Below are positions 8,691-21,112 of a stretch of DNA of 64,000 nt, one piece after another. This stretch comes from Bacteroidaceae bacterium (GTDB taxonomy: Bacteria; Bacteroidota; Bacteroidia; Bacteroidales; Bacteroidaceae). The notes beneath the pieces were generated by a model. It was not told where the DNA came from and did no database searches. It saw nothing but the letters and a program-made list of their open reading frames with translations. The position numbers and the translations under genes were made by a program. Positions within the stretch are counted from its first letter, which is position 1, and every line of letters begins with the position of its first letter. The stretch is from the NCBI GenBank assembly GCA_017469685.1, contig JAFUFW010000074.1, positions 1 to 64,000 of the forward strand, written 5' to 3'.

Positions 8691-10091
8691 ATGACACACA
8701 TTAAGACTGAAAGCTATCTGCGGCGGCGCGCCCGCCTGAAGGCTGATATGGGCAGCGGCCTGCTCCTCTTCCTCGGGAATGCAGAGGTGGGAATGAACTA
8801 TGCCGACAACACATATCGTTTCCGCCAGGACTCATCGTTCCTCTACTTCTTCGGCCTTGACGATGCCGGCCTGGCTGCTGTAGTGGACATTGATGAGGAT
8901 CGCGAGATAGTGTTCGGCAACGAGCTCACTATCGACGACATAGTCTGGACGGGCACCATGCCCACGCTTCGCGAGCGTTGCCAGGCTTTCGGCATCACTG
9001 ACACACGCGCCAAGAGCCAACTGAAAGCATACCTCGACAATGCACGCCGTAGGGGGCAGCAGATACATTTCCTGCCACCTTACAGAGGCGACCACCAGAT
9101 TTGGCTTTGGGAACTGTTAGGGCTGAACCCCAACGAGCAAGCCATACAGGTGTCGACACGCCTGGTGAAAGCTATCGTCAGCCAGCGCATATACAAGGAT
9201 GCTGAGGAGATTGCAATCATCGAGGAAAGTGTCGACATAAGCACACAGATGCACTTGGCGGCCTATCGTAAGGTACGCCCAGGCGTGCACGAGGCTGAGG
9301 TGGCGGCAGCTGTCGAAGAGGTGGCGTGCAGAGGAGGCAACAGCTTGGCGTTCCCCACAATAGCAACTGTTCAGGGCCAGGTGCTCCACAACCACGGCTT
9401 CATCCATGAGCTGCGTGAGGGCGACATCTTCCTCCTCGATGCTGGTGCTGAGACACGCCAGCACTATGCAGGCGACCTCTCGTCGTCGATGCCCGTAGGC
9501 CGTCGCTTCACCCAGCGGCAAGAGACAATCTACAATATACACCTCGAGAGCTTCAAGGCTGCAGTAGACACACTGCGCCCGGGCGTGCCTTTCCGCGAGG
9601 CTCACATAGCGGCTGCTACCAAGATATGCGAGGGCATGAAGGCGCTCGGATTGATGACGGGCGACCCGGTGGAAGCCGCAAACATTGGAGCCTACGCCCT
9701 CTTCTTCCCCTGCGGCCTCGGCCATATGATGGGCCTCGACGTTCACAACATGGAGAACCTCGGCGAAGAGTATGTGGGATATGAGGATGGCCAGGTGAAG
9801 TCGACGCAGTTTGGCTTCAAGTCGCTCCGCCTGGCACGCCCCCTTGAGCCCGGATTCGTGTTCACCGTGGAACCGGGAATTTATTTCATCCCGGAGCTCA
9901 TCGACAAGTGGCAGGCCGAGCATCAGTTCACCGACTTCATACGCTACGACCGCCTCGGACCGTGGCGCGATTTTACAGGTCTGCGCAACGAACTCGACTA
10001 TGTCATCACTGCTGACGGCGTGCGTCAGCTCGGCACCATACGCAAGCCGATGACTCTCGACGAGGTTTATGCAGCGAAAGAGGGGGAGTGA
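8691..10091 (+). CDS. pepP: Xaa-Pro aminopeptidase (aminopeptidase P, M24B)
   Basis: Cytosolic di-metal peptidase that removes an N-terminal residue preceding proline. 466 residues: an N-terminal creatinase-type domain (1-175) and a pita-bread catalytic domain. The full set of metal ligands is visible: Asp250 (FLLDAGAE), Asp262 (YAGDLSSS), His345 (GLGHMMGLDVH), Glu394 (TVEPGIYF) and Glu434 (LRNELDYV). Length matches the family. A degenerate -7-like box (TTACTTTG, 8663-8670) lies just upstream, and the 22-bp palindrome array abuts it, so control by a protein binding that array is possible. A perfect bidirectional terminator follows. Confidence 0.95.
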   Translation: MTHIKTESYLRRRARLKADMGSGLLLFLGNAEVGMNYADNTYRFRQDSSFLYFFGLDDAGLAAVVDIDEDREIVFGNELTIDDIVWTGTMPTLRERCQAFGITDTRAKSQLKAYLDNARRRGQQIHFLPPYRGDHQIWLWELLGLNPNEQAIQVSTRLVKAIVSQRIYKDAEEIAIIEESVDISTQMHLAAYRKVRPGVHEAEVAAAVEEVACRGGNSLAFPTIATVQGQVLHNHGFIHELREGDIFLLDAGAETRQHYAGDLSSSMPVGRRFTQRQETIYNIHLESFKAAVDTLRPGVPFREAHIAAATKICEGMKALGLMTGDPVEAANIGAYALFFPCGLGHMMGLDVHNMENLGEEYVGYEDGQVKSTQFGFKSLRLARPLEPGFVFTVEPGIYFIPELIDKWQAEHQFTDFIRYDRLGPWRDFTGLRNELDYVITADGVRQLGTIRKPMTLDEVYAAKEGE

Positions 10092-10107
10092 TAGTTGAGA
10101 TAACTGC

Positions 10108-10155
10108 AAAAGAAGGGACTGTGTCATACTTCAGAATGACACAGTCCCTTCTTTT
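10108..10155. terminator. Bidirectional terminator between pepP and rubrerythrin
   Basis: A perfect 20-bp inverted repeat (10108-10127 with 10136-10155) has an 8-base loop, A-run on the left and T-run on the right, between two convergent genes. It can serve both strands. Confidence 0.92.
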
Positions 10156-10173
10156 GTAGTTTTGGTTAGTTCG

Positions 10174-10725
10174 TTATTCTCCGAAGTAACGCTTGTACAG
10201 GCCTTCGAAGCCCTTGCCGTGGCGAGCCTCGTCCTTGGCCATCTCGTGCACGGTGTCGTGGATAGCGTCGAGGTTGAGCGCCTTAGCCTTTTTGGCAATG
10301 TCCATCTTTCCGGCGCAAGCTCCGGCTTCAGCTTCCATACGTTTCTTGAGGTTGGTCTTTGTGTCCCATACACACTCGCCGATGAGCTCGGCAAAGCGGC
10401 TGGCGTGGTCTGCCTCCTCGAAAGCATAGCGGCGGAAAGCCTCGGCAATCTCGGGATAGCCTTCGCGGTCGGCCTGGCGGCTCATGGCCAAATACATTCC
10501 CACTTCCGAGCATTCGCCCTCGAAGTTGGATTTTAAACCTGCCCAGATTTCGGGGTCGCAACCTTTGGCAACGCCAATCTCGTGCTCGGTCACGAACTCG
10601 AGTTTTCCGTCTTCTTTGAGCTCTCTGAACTTGCTACCTGGAACCTTACACTGCGGGCAGCGCTCGGGTGGCTCTGGACCTTCGTGGATGTAACCACAAA
10701 CGGTGCATACGAATTTCTTTGTCAT
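10174..10725 (-). CDS. rbr: Rubrerythrin with N-terminal rubredoxin domain (reverse rubrerythrin)
   Basis: Di-iron peroxidase protecting anaerobes from hydrogen peroxide. The 183-residue protein starts with a rubredoxin module whose iron ligands are Cys7, Cys10, Cys23 and Cys26 (CTVC, CPQC). A four-helix di-iron domain follows with its Glu/His ligands in [22 protein letters not shown] and [13 protein letters not shown]. The classic order has rubredoxin at the C-terminus; the N-terminal arrangement is the reverse-rubrerythrin type common in obligate anaerobes. It has its own strong promoter and a terminator, so it is monocistronic. No PerR or OxyR site is recognised. Confidence 0.94.
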   Translation of the reverse strand: MTKKFVCTVCGYIHEGPEPPERCPQCKVPGSKFRELKEDGKLEFVTEHEIGVAKGCDPEIWAGLKSNFEGECSEVGMYLAMSRQADREGYPEIAEAFRRYAFEEADHASRFAELIGECVWDTKTNLKKRMEAEAGACAGKMDIAKKAKALNLDAIHDTVHEMAKDEARHGKGFEGLYKRYFGE

Positions 10726-10800
10726 GATCGTTTTTTCGTTAAAGGGTTGTTATTGTTATTATCTATCGCTTGTCGTACTTTATTTCATTCTTAGTTTCCG

Positions 10801-10830
10801 CAAAGGTAAGCCAAAAACGTTTTTGTGCAA
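10801..10830 (-). promoter_or_regulatory. Promoter for rubrerythrin
   Basis: Minus-strand TACCTTTG (10801-10808) with TTG (10828-10830) 19 bases upstream, about 75 bases before the start codon. Confidence 0.75.
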
Positions 10831-10880
10831 AACTTTTGCTTATTTTTTTATAAAAATGTTCGCATATCGGCGATATTCAT

Positions 10881-10888
10881 TAACTTTG
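10881..10888 (+). promoter_or_regulatory. -7 box for nadE
   Basis: TAACTTTG lies 28 bases before the nadE ATG. The -33 region is not clear. Confidence 0.6.
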
Positions 10889-10916
10889 TAGCCGCAAAAA
10901 CCATTACCAAAAGGAA

Positions 10917-12851
10917 ATGAACTACGGATTTGTAAAGATGGCGGCTGCTGTGCCAGAGGTGAGAGTGGCTGACCCGAAGTTTAATGTTCAATCCATCGAG
11001 AACCTCGTGTTGCAAGCCGAAGGACGAGGCGTCGAAGTGATTTGCATGCCTGAGCTGTCACTGACGGGCTACAGCTGCGGCGACCTCTTTGCCCAACAGC
11101 TTTTGCTTGATGAGGCCGAGATGGCTCTGTTGCACTTGATGAATATCTCGCGGTCTCTGGATATAATATCAATAGTCGGACTGCCTGTGCCTTACAAAGG
11201 TTCGCTATTCAACTGTGCTGCCGTCGTGCAGAAAGGCAAAATACTCGGCCTCGTGCCGAAGACTTACCTGCCCAACTACCGCGAGTTCTATGAGCAACGC
11301 TGGTTTGCGAGCGCTACACAACTGGCTCCTGAAGCTGAAGTGTGGATATGCGGGCAGCTGGTGAGGCTGTCGGCACGTCAGCTTTTCCGAACGCCAACGT
11401 GCACCTTCGGCGTGGAGCTCTGCGAGGATTTGTGGGCTACCGTATCACCCTCGAGCCTCCAGGCTCTCGGCGGAGCTGAGATAATCTTCAACCTGAGTGC
11501 CGACAACGACGCCGTGGGCAAATTAGCCTATCTGCGCAATCTGCTCTCTCAGCAGAGTGCACAGGCGTTGTGCGGATATGTCTACAGCGCTGCTGGTTTC
11601 GGCGAGAGCACACAGGACGTGGTGTTCAGTGGCAAGGCTTTTATCCTTGAGTATGGAAAAGTGCTCGCGCAGGCGAAGCCTCATTCATTGACCGCTCAGA
11701 TTGTTGAGGCTGAGATAGACATTGAGCGTCTACGCTCTGAGCGTCGGGTGAATACTACGTTCACAGCCAATGCTGCCTTTGCTGCGAGATTCGGCTTGCA
11801 GCGCTATACTGTTGTTGACACGGCACTCATCGGGCAGCATGAGTTCGAGTTCACACGCGAGGTAAACGCATATCCCTTCGTCCCCACCGGCAAGGATCTT
11901 GACGAACGCTGCGAAGAAATATTTGCCATTCAGGCTGAAGGCCTTGCCAAGCGCCTTACTCACACCAGGACATCCACCGCCGTAATAGGCATCTCCGGAG
12001 GTCTCGACAGCACGCTGGCGCTGCTCGTAGCCGTCAAGGCTTTTGACCTGTTGAAACTGGACCACAGGGGCATCGTGGGCGTCACAATGCCTGGCTTCGG
12101 CACAACCGACCGCACGTACAACAATGCCGTTGACCTCATGCATGCCCTTGGCATCACCATGCAGGAGATAAACATCTCGAAGGCTGTCATCCAGCACTTC
12201 GATGATATTGATCATGACCCCCGTGTGCAAGATACAACTTATGAGAACGCGCAAGCGCGCGAACGCACGCAGATACTGATGGATCTTGCCAATCAGCTCG
12301 GAGGCCTTGTCATTGGCACAGGCGACCTCTCGGAACTGGCTCTCGGATGGTGCACCTACAATGGCGACCATATGTCGATGTATGGTGTCAACGCCGGCGT
12401 GCCGAAGACTCTCGTCCGTCATCTCGTGCACTGGGTTGCCGGGCGACAGGAAGATGTGGCATCAAAAATCTTGTTTGACATTGTGGATACGCCTATCAGC
12501 CCTGAGCTCATACCTGCCGATGAGAACGGTGAAATACGCCAGAAGACTGAAGACCTTGTGGGCCCATACGAGCTCCACGACTTCTTCCTCTACTACATCA
12601 TGCGCTGGGGCTTCCGGCCATCGAAGGTGCATTTTCTTGCCACGATGGCGTTCGCGGGCAAGTACGACGGCGAGACAATAAAGCATTGGCTCACTACGTT
12701 CTATCGTCGCTTCTTTGCTCAGCAGTTTAAGCGCTCTTGTATGCCCGATGGTCCAAAGGTCGGCAGCGTAAGCCTGTCACCGCGTGGTGACTGGCGCATG
12801 CCGAGTGATGCGAGCAGGGATGCTTGGCTGGAGGAGTGTGAGGGATTGTAG
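10917..12851 (+). CDS. nadE: Glutamine-dependent NAD+ synthetase
   Basis: Makes NAD+ from deamido-NAD, ATP and glutamine, the last step of NAD synthesis. 644 residues in two domains. The N-terminal nitrilase-type glutaminase has the Glu46-Lys115-Cys169 triad (MPEL, PKTYLPNY, VELCEDLW). The C-terminal synthetase has the ATP pyrophosphatase loop SGGLDS at about 360 and the conserved GTGDLSELALGW. Length fits the glutamine-dependent class, so ammonia is made in the same chain. It converges on the lon operon with 26 bases between stops and no clear terminator. Confidence 0.96.
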   Translation: MNYGFVKMAAAVPEVRVADPKFNVQSIENLVLQAEGRGVEVICMPELSLTGYSCGDLFAQQLLLDEAEMALLHLMNISRSLDIISIVGLPVPYKGSLFNCAAVVQKGKILGLVPKTYLPNYREFYEQRWFASATQLAPEAEVWICGQLVRLSARQLFRTPTCTFGVELCEDLWATVSPSSLQALGGAEIIFNLSADNDAVGKLAYLRNLLSQQSAQALCGYVYSAAGFGESTQDVVFSGKAFILEYGKVLAQAKPHSLTAQIVEAEIDIERLRSERRVNTTFTANAAFAARFGLQRYTVVDTALIGQHEFEFTREVNAYPFVPTGKDLDERCEEIFAIQAEGLAKRLTHTRTSTAVIGISGGLDSTLALLVAVKAFDLLKLDHRGIVGVTMPGFGTTDRTYNNAVDLMHALGITMQEINISKAVIQHFDDIDHDPRVQDTTYENAQARERTQILMDLANQLGGLVIGTGDLSELALGWCTYNGDHMSMYGVNAGVPKTLVRHLVHWVAGRQEDVASKILFDIVDTPISPELIPADENGEIRQKTEDLVGPYELHDFFLYYIMRWGFRPSKVHFLATMAFAGKYDGETIKHWLTTFYRRFFAQQFKRSCMPDGPKVGSVSLSPRGDWRMPSDASRDAWLEECEGL

Positions 12852-12877
12852 ATGGCTCTTCGCGAGGGTGATAGGAA

Positions 12878-13372
12878 TTAGGGGAAAAGAGTCTGTTCGA
12901 AGGTGCTGACAATGGCTTCGAGGCCTTCTCGGTCAGTCTCATCAAACGCAGCAAGGCGGGCACTGTCAATGTCGAGTATGGCAATGACAGTGCCCGCCTT
13001 GTCATGAACGGGAACTACTATTTCAGAGCGTGAAGCAGAGCTGCATGCTATGTGGCCGGGAAATTTGTCTACGTCAGGGACTATTAGCGTCTTGTCCTCT
13101 GCCCAAGCTGTGCCGCAGACGCCGCGGCCATGGCGGATGCGTGTGCAGGCGGCAGTGCCTTGGAAAGGTCCGAGGTGGAGCCACTGCTCATCAGCTACTA
13201 TGTAAAAGCCTACCCAGAAGAAGCCGAAGGCCTCATGCAAGGCAGCGGAGGTGTTGGCCATGAGACTAATGATATCAGTCTCACCTTCGATGTAAGGGCG
13301 AAAGTCAGCGAGGAAGGCTTCATAGAGTTGGGCCTTGTTGATAGCTTGAGGATATGTGAAGGTGGGCTCCAT
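12878..13372 (-). CDS. msrC: Free methionine-(R)-sulfoxide reductase, GAF-domain (fRMsr)
   Basis: Reduces free methionine-R-sulfoxide in the cytosol. The 164-residue single GAF domain carries the family motifs WVGFYIV, LGPFQGTAACTRI, GVCGTAW and SEIVVPV. The three conserved cysteines in ACTRI, GVCGT and IACSS match the catalytic and resolving cysteines of yeast fRMsr. It is the last gene of the lon-to-msrC minus-strand operon, five bases after the dipeptidase stop codon, which suggests protein quality control and oxidative repair are transcribed together. Confidence 0.9.
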   Translation of the reverse strand: MEPTFTYPQAINKAQLYEAFLADFRPYIEGETDIISLMANTSAALHEAFGFFWVGFYIVADEQWLHLGPFQGTAACTRIRHGRGVCGTAWAEDKTLIVPDVDKFPGHIACSSASRSEIVVPVHDKAGTVIAILDIDSARLAAFDETDREGLEAIVSTFEQTLFP

Positions 13373-13377
13373 GACCT

Positions 13378-15006
13378 TTATTCTTTGGGGGCGAGGTAGC
13401 GGTTGCCTGTTGCGTCAACGATGGCTTTGCGGTAACGCTCGGGATAGCCAGTGCGGATGAGTGGCACGTGGTCTCCGCCTGCTGTTTTCTTGAACTTGCC
13501 GTCCTGCTCGGGTTTGATGGCCATATCATTGTACTTGACAATGATGCGCTCGAAGAGCTGGCGCCAGCGGTCCATCATCAGTCCTGCAGCGCGTGAAGTA
13601 TAGGCGGTGAGGTGGCTTTTGGCTTGGGGCTCATCCATAGCGGCAGCCTCGGCGTCTACTTTGGCCTGTAGCGACTCGAACTCGCTGTCGAGCTTGTCGC
13701 GCACGGCTTGAAGCTCGGGGAAGAGCTGGCTGTAGCGTGGGTAGATGAAGTTCGAAAGCGCGTTGGCGACCCAGTAGGCGCTCTTTGTGGAGAAGGTGAA
13801 GGGGTCGGCAGTCTTTTCTGCATACGGCTCGGGGCAGATTGTTGAGCAGCAGTAGACGGGAGCATAAGCTACCATGTTGGCATCGTCAAAGCCAACCCAC
13901 AGTACGCCTCCGATGTGGTTGGGCAGCCACGAGCGTAGCTGTGCGAGATAGGTGACAGCCGTCTGTTGAGTGGAGATTGGCCGTTCGTTGAAATATTTCT
14001 TCCCGTCGACTTCGAAATAGAGTGGAGTGGGGCGGTAGGGGGCTTCCCAGGGTCCTGCTCCTATGTCGGATGTCATGTCGAGAGGCGTGCCTTCGAAGTG
14101 GTCGCGCATGGCTTGCTTGACTTGGTTCAGTGTCACGGGTTTGTCGGGGCGAATGCACCAGGGCATCTCTTCAGTACCTTCTTCTATGCCTTGGATGTAG
14201 GGGATGTACTTGTCCATGCCCGAGGCGCAGCGGTTGAAGAAGCTCCATACGCGTGCCTCGCAGATGCGCCGTGCACTGAAATCGTTGGGCGCATATGCAT
14301 CGCGGAAGCTGAAGTCTTTGTCCTTGCCTGTGAAGTATCCTTTCTCGCGAGCGAAGGAGATGACATCCTTGGAGAAGAGGCAGTTCTTCTTGTCCTTGAG
14401 CGGGAAGGTGGTGATGCGAGATTGGTTGGCATGCCCTGTGATGCAGTCGTCGGGCAGTCGTCGTGCCACCCATACGGCTCCTTTGCGGCCTGGCCCTTTG
14501 CCTATCATCTCGAGCACCCAGACTTCGTTGGGGTCGGCAATGGTGATGCTCTCGCCAGCCGAGCGGTAGCCGTAGGTGTCGACGAGGCGTGTCCATACGT
14601 CGATGGCTTCGCGAGCAGTCTTGGCCCTCTGGAGAGTTACGTACATGAGTGAGCCGTAGTCGAGCAATCCGGTGGAGTCCATAAGCTCTTCGCGCCCTCC
14701 GAATGTTGTCTCCATGATTGAGAGCTGGTGCTCGTTGATTTGTCCTATGACATTATAAGTGTATTCTGCCTCGGGTATCTCACCGAGGTAGTTGTTTGTC
14801 TCGTAGTCGTAGAGCGGGCGCATCTCTCCTGCGGCATGATGGCCTGAGGGGTAGAAGTGGAGGTAGCCGTATGAGCCGTAGTCGTCGGCCGAATAGGTTA
14901 TCATCACGGAGCCGTCAGCTGAGGCTCCCTTGCCTACGATCAGGTTTGTGCAAGCCATGGCTTTCAGCGCCATTACAGCTGCGAGCATTAAGATGGTTCG
15001 TTTCAT
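13378..15006 (-). CDS. C69-family dipeptidase (exported)
   Basis: Peptidase of family C69, Ntn-hydrolase fold, releasing dipeptides. 542 residues start with a short signal sequence that ends directly before the predicted nucleophile Cys19 (AMACTNLIVGKGAS), as in Bacteroidota relatives where processing exposes the catalytic Cys. Conserved blocks ITYSADDYGSYG, WVLEMIGKGPGRKGAVWVA and HANQSRITTFP are present. The last 120 residues are helical and charged. The start codon overlaps the helicase stop (ATGA), so it is coupled to it. Substrate is unknown, probably host or dietary peptides. Confidence 0.92.
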   Translation of the reverse strand: MKRTILMLAAVMALKAMACTNLIVGKGASADGSVMITYSADDYGSYGYLHFYPSGHHAAGEMRPLYDYETNNYLGEIPEAEYTYNVIGQINEHQLSIMETTFGGREELMDSTGLLDYGSLMYVTLQRAKTAREAIDVWTRLVDTYGYRSAGESITIADPNEVWVLEMIGKGPGRKGAVWVARRLPDDCITGHANQSRITTFPLKDKKNCLFSKDVISFAREKGYFTGKDKDFSFRDAYAPNDFSARRICEARVWSFFNRCASGMDKYIPYIQGIEEGTEEMPWCIRPDKPVTLNQVKQAMRDHFEGTPLDMTSDIGAGPWEAPYRPTPLYFEVDGKKYFNERPISTQQTAVTYLAQLRSWLPNHIGGVLWVGFDDANMVAYAPVYCCSTICPEPYAEKTADPFTFSTKSAYWVANALSNFIYPRYSQLFPELQAVRDKLDSEFESLQAKVDAEAAAMDEPQAKSHLTAYTSRAAGLMMDRWRQLFERIIVKYNDMAIKPEQDGKFKKTAGGDHVPLIRTGYPERYRKAIVDATGNRYLAPKE

Positions 15007-16355
15007 TGTTTTGTGTTTTGCTGTTTGTCGTTACCTTTGTTCTTGTTGCTTTTCTTCTTTCTGCGGTGCGCCGGCTTGCCTTGGCTGCTGCCGTCGGCGT
15101 TTCCTTGTGCCTGTCCTCGGCCTCGTCCGCGAGCCCTGTCATTACCGCGTGCCCTGCCTCGTCCGCGTCCTCTGTCGCGCCCCTGTCGCCGGTCGCTTCT
15201 GCCAGTGTAGGCAGGTGCTTCTCCGAGCTCTTCGGGCACTGGCTCCTTGGGCACTTCTTTCTCCAGGAAACGTTCTATCTGGCGGAAGAGAGGCTGGTCG
15301 TTCTCAGATACGAGCGTTATGGCTCGTCCCCCCTTACCGGCACGAGCGGTTCGCCCGATACGGTGCACGTAGTCTTCTTCGTCGTGTGGGACGTCGTAGT
15401 TGATGACGAGCTGAATGTCGTCAATATCAATGCCTCTTGCCACGATGTCAGTGGCCACGAGGATGTCAATCTGCCCAGCCTTGAAGCGGTACATGACGTC
15501 GTCGCGCTGCTGTTGCATGAGGTCGGAGTGCATGGCTTCGGCATTGTATCCTCGTCGTTTGAGGGTTATTGCAACGTCCTTTGTGTGCACTTTCTTTCCT
15601 ACGAAGATGATAACCCTCTCAGGCTTCTGCTGCTTGAAGAGGTGCTCTATTATTTTCAGCTTCTGCGGTTCGTAGCAGACGTATGCGCTCTGTTCGATGC
15701 CCTCAGCAGGCTTGTTGAGGGCTATCTTCACTTCTACGGGATTGGTGAGAATAGTCTTTGCGAGCGTTACGATGTTATCGGGCATGGTAGCCGAGAACAT
15801 GATAGTCTGTCGCTGCTTGGGCAGGTGCTTCTCTATCTGAATGATATCGTCGTAGAAACCCATATCAAGCATGCGGTCGGCTTCGTCAAGGATGAAGAAG
15901 CTCACTCGAGAGAAATCCACGTTGCCGAGCGAGAGGTGTGATATGAGGCGCCCTGGCGTTGCTATGATGACGTCGGCGCCGAGCGCCAGCGCACGTTTCT
16001 CCTGCTCGTAGCGAATGCCGTCGTTGCCTCCGTAGACGCTGACGCTGGAGATGCCGTCGAGATAGTAGGAGAATCCTTCCATAGCCTGATCTATCTGCTG
16101 TGCGAGCTCTCGTGTTGGTGCCATGATGACGCAGTTAATGGCATCGCGCGGATAGCCTCCGTCGCGCAGCAGCGAGAGTACTGGCAGCAGGTAGGCTGCC
16201 GTCTTGCCCGTTCCTGTCTGCGCTACGCCGATGAGGTCGCGCCCCTCAAGCAGTGGAGGAATCGCTTGTTCCTGAATGGGTGTGCAGTCAGTGAAGCGCA
16301 TGTCGTAGAGCGCATCGAGTATGTCGTCGTGTAGGTCTAATTCTTCAAATTGCAT
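15003..16355 (-). CDS. DEAD-box RNA helicase (RhlE-like)
   Basis: ATP-dependent RNA unwinding in ribosome assembly or RNA turnover. The order is Q motif (CTPIQEQAIP), motif I AQTGTGKTA, Ia PTRELAQQ, II DEAD, III SAT, then the second RecA domain with VATDIVARGIDID and HRIGRTARAGKGG. A 65-residue basic Arg/Gly-rich tail (GRDRGRGRGRARG, later HRRKKKSNKNKGN) should bind RNA. The ATG at 16355 is chosen; an upstream TTG in frame at 16373 would only add six residues. It lies 21 bases after the permease stop and overlaps the dipeptidase start. Confidence 0.95.
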   Translation of the reverse strand: MQFEELDLHDDILDALYDMRFTDCTPIQEQAIPPLLEGRDLIGVAQTGTGKTAAYLLPVLSLLRDGGYPRDAINCVIMAPTRELAQQIDQAMEGFSYYLDGISSVSVYGGNDGIRYEQEKRALALGADVIIATPGRLISHLSLGNVDFSRVSFFILDEADRMLDMGFYDDIIQIEKHLPKQRQTIMFSATMPDNIVTLAKTILTNPVEVKIALNKPAEGIEQSAYVCYEPQKLKIIEHLFKQQKPERVIIFVGKKVHTKDVAITLKRRGYNAEAMHSDLMQQQRDDVMYRFKAGQIDILVATDIVARGIDIDDIQLVINYDVPHDEEDYVHRIGRTARAGKGGRAITLVSENDQPLFRQIERFLEKEVPKEPVPEELGEAPAYTGRSDRRQGRDRGRGRGRARGNDRARGRGRGQAQGNADGSSQGKPAHRRKKKSNKNKGNDKQQNTKQ

Positions 16356-16376
16356 CTGTATTATTTTATTCAATTA

Positions 16377-17498
16377 TCAAGATTTTTGTGCCCGTCGGAA
16401 TAGAACGAAAGCCACGATTGTGAAAATAATGTTGGGCAGCCATGCTGCCAGCATGGGGGGCCAGTTGCTGTTGATTGCAAAGGTAGAGCTCACCGTCTGC
16501 AGCAGGATGTAGGTTGCTGAGAGCGCGAGCCCAAGTCCGAGTGCCGCACCCATGCCTCCCTTGCGCTTGCGGAAAGAGAGGCAGAGGCCTATCGTGGAGA
16601 GGATGAAGGCCGCGAAGGGGTCGGCAAAGCGTTTGTGGTACTCCACCTCGAAGATGGTGATGTTGCCTGATCCGCGCAGCCGCTGGCGGTCTATGTAGTC
16701 GAGCAGTTCGCTATTGGTGAGCGTCTGCTGCTGGTTTTTCACCACGAAGAAATCCTTGGGCTCCATGATGATTACGCTGTCGAGAAAGTGGTGAGTGGTA
16801 ATCTGTTCGCGCAGGCCGCTTAGCGTGCGAATCTTCACGTCGAAGAGTTTCCAGTGGAAGCGCTCGTCGGCCAGCGAGTCATATTGAATGCGCTGCGCTG
16901 TGAGGTGGCTTATGAGGCTCTTATTCTGGAACTTGTCGAGCGAGAAGCGGTAGCCGCTCTTGTTGCGGAGGTCGAAGAAGTCTATATAGGCGATAACGCC
17001 AGTGTCCACTTGCAGCTGTATGTGCTCCGATACCTCCACACGTTTCTTGCTTTTGTACTTCATCTCAAACTCCACGCGTTTCACTGATCCTCGCGGGATG
17101 ACCTCTGAGCCCAGCACGAAGCTTAGGGCGGCGATGAATGTGGAGGCCACCATGTAGGGTCGCCACAGGCGCCGGATGCTCATGCCCGTGCTCATCATGG
17201 CTATTATCTCGGAGTTCTCGGCCAGTTTGCTGGTGAAGAATATGACGGCGATGAATACGAATAGCGCCGAGAATAGGTTTGAGTAGAAGGGCACGAAGTT
17301 AGCGTAGTACTTCACCAGCGCCATCGTAGGAGCGTGGTTCATCGTCAGGCGACCAGAATGTTCGGCGAAGTCAAATACTACTGCGATGGAGATGATGAGG
17401 ATTATAGAGAAGAAATACGTGCCCAGAAACTTGACGATGATATATCTGTCGAGTCTCGAGAAGAGGGCGAGTTGTAGGTTCTTGAAGAAGCGCTTCAT
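16377..17498 (-). CDS. LptF/LptG-family permease (lipopolysaccharide export)
   Basis: Transmembrane subunit of the LptB2FG transporter that pulls LPS from the inner membrane to the Lpt bridge. 373 residues: two N-terminal helices (about 15-40 and 55-80 from this start), a periplasmic beta-jellyroll domain (about 110-265) and C-terminal helices (about 285-370). The start at 17498 (MKRFFKNLQLALFSRLDRY) is preferred over one 60 bases upstream, because the longer form would overlap the tgt coding end and add a polar, non-family N-terminus. It sits 17 bases after tgt. Whether it is F or G is not decided by eye. Confidence 0.92.
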   Translation of the reverse strand: MKRFFKNLQLALFSRLDRYIIVKFLGTYFFSIILIISIAVVFDFAEHSGRLTMNHAPTMALVKYYANFVPFYSNLFSALFVFIAVIFFTSKLAENSEIIAMMSTGMSIRRLWRPYMVASTFIAALSFVLGSEVIPRGSVKRVEFEMKYKSKKRVEVSEHIQLQVDTGVIAYIDFFDLRNKSGYRFSLDKFQNKSLISHLTAQRIQYDSLADERFHWKLFDVKIRTLSGLREQITTHHFLDSVIIMEPKDFFVVKNQQQTLTNSELLDYIDRQRLRGSGNITIFEVEYHKRFADPFAAFILSTIGLCLSFRKRKGGMGAALGLGLALSATYILLQTVSSTFAINSNWPPMLAAWLPNIIFTIVAFVLFRRAQKS

Positions 17499-17515
17499 TT
17501 GTATGCTGATGGGCC

Positions 17516-18642
17516 TTATAGCCGTTGGCTTAGTTTGGGTATCATCATCTCTTTCCACTGTCGGAAGTCGCCCTCAATGATGTGCTGCCGGGCTTCACCC
17601 ACCAGACGCAGGTAGAACGCCAGGTTGTGGATTGAGCCTATCTCCAGTGCCAGCAGCTCCTGCGACTTGTAGAGGTGGTGTAGGTAGGCGCGTGTGTAGG
17701 CATGGTCGACGTAGCTCGTGCCTTCAGGGTCTACGGGAGTGAAGTCCGTCGCCCATTTGGCATTGCGCATGTTCATTGTGCCCTGGCTGGTGAAGAGCAT
17801 CGCGTTGCGGCCGTTGCGTGTGGGCATTACGTAGTCGAACATGTCCACTCCCAGGCTGATGCCCTCAAGTATGTTCGCAGGCGTGCCTACGCCCATGAGG
17901 TAGCGCGGGCGGTCCTTGGGTAGAATTCCATTTACCAGCTCTATCATCTCATACATCACCTCGGCCGGTTCGCCCACGGCCAGCCCGCCTATTGCGTTGC
18001 CCTCGGCATCCTTCGCCGCCACGAACTCGGCGCTTTCAGTGCGCAGGTCACGGTAGGTGCAGCCTTGCACTATAGGGAAGAGGCTCTGGTGGTAGCCGTA
18101 CTTAGGTTCCGTCTCGTTGAAGCGGCGTATGCAGCGGTCCAGCCAGTTGTGGGTCAGTCTGAGGCTCTTCTTGGCGTAGTCGTAAGGTGCCGTTCCTGGC
18201 GGGCATTCGTCGAAGGCCATCATTATGTCGGCGCCTATCGAGCGTTCGATGTCCATGACGCGCTCAGGCGAGAAGAAATGCTTCGAACCGTCGATGTGGC
18301 TGCGGAATTCGCACCCCTCCTCGCGCAGCTTGCGAATGCCCGTGAGCGAGAACACCTGAAAGCCTCCCGAGTCCGTCAGCATGGGGCGGTCGAAGCCGTT
18401 GAACTTATGCAGGCCGCCAGCCGCCTCCAGCACCTGGGTGCCAGGGCGCAGGTAGAGGTGGTAGGTGTTGCCAAGGATAATCTGAGCCTTGATGTCCTCC
18501 TTCAGCTCGCGCAGCTGCACACCCTTCACCGACCCCAGCGTGCCTACGGGCATGAAGATGGGTGTGAGGATGTCGCCATGGTCGGTGTGCAGGAGGCCAG
18601 CCCGCGCCGAGCTCTGTGAGTCTGTATGTTGGAGAGTGAAAG

Positions 18643-18646
<4 letters not shown>
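17516..18646 (-). CDS. tgt: tRNA-guanine transglycosylase
   Basis: Exchanges G34 of GUN anticodon tRNAs for preQ1 in queuosine synthesis. 376 residues with a TIM barrel; the active-site region DSGGFQVFSL and the second Asp in the block around GVDMFDYVMPTRNGR are intact, as is the conserved helix RAYLHHL. The Cys-x-Cys-x2-Cys zinc site expected just before it is absent: the sequence reads DPEGTSYVDHAYTRAY, while the distal His (SIHNL) remains. From memory other Bacteroidota Tgt proteins show the same loss. Start codon overlaps the lon stop. Confidence 0.95.
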
Positions 18647-21084
<2,438 letters not shown>

Positions 21085-21112
21085 AATAAAAGAGTGTACA
21101 CTTAAAAGCGCG

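Noticed and set aside
9117..10127. 336-codon frame antisense to pepP
   Set aside because: All M24 metal ligands are on the sense frame.
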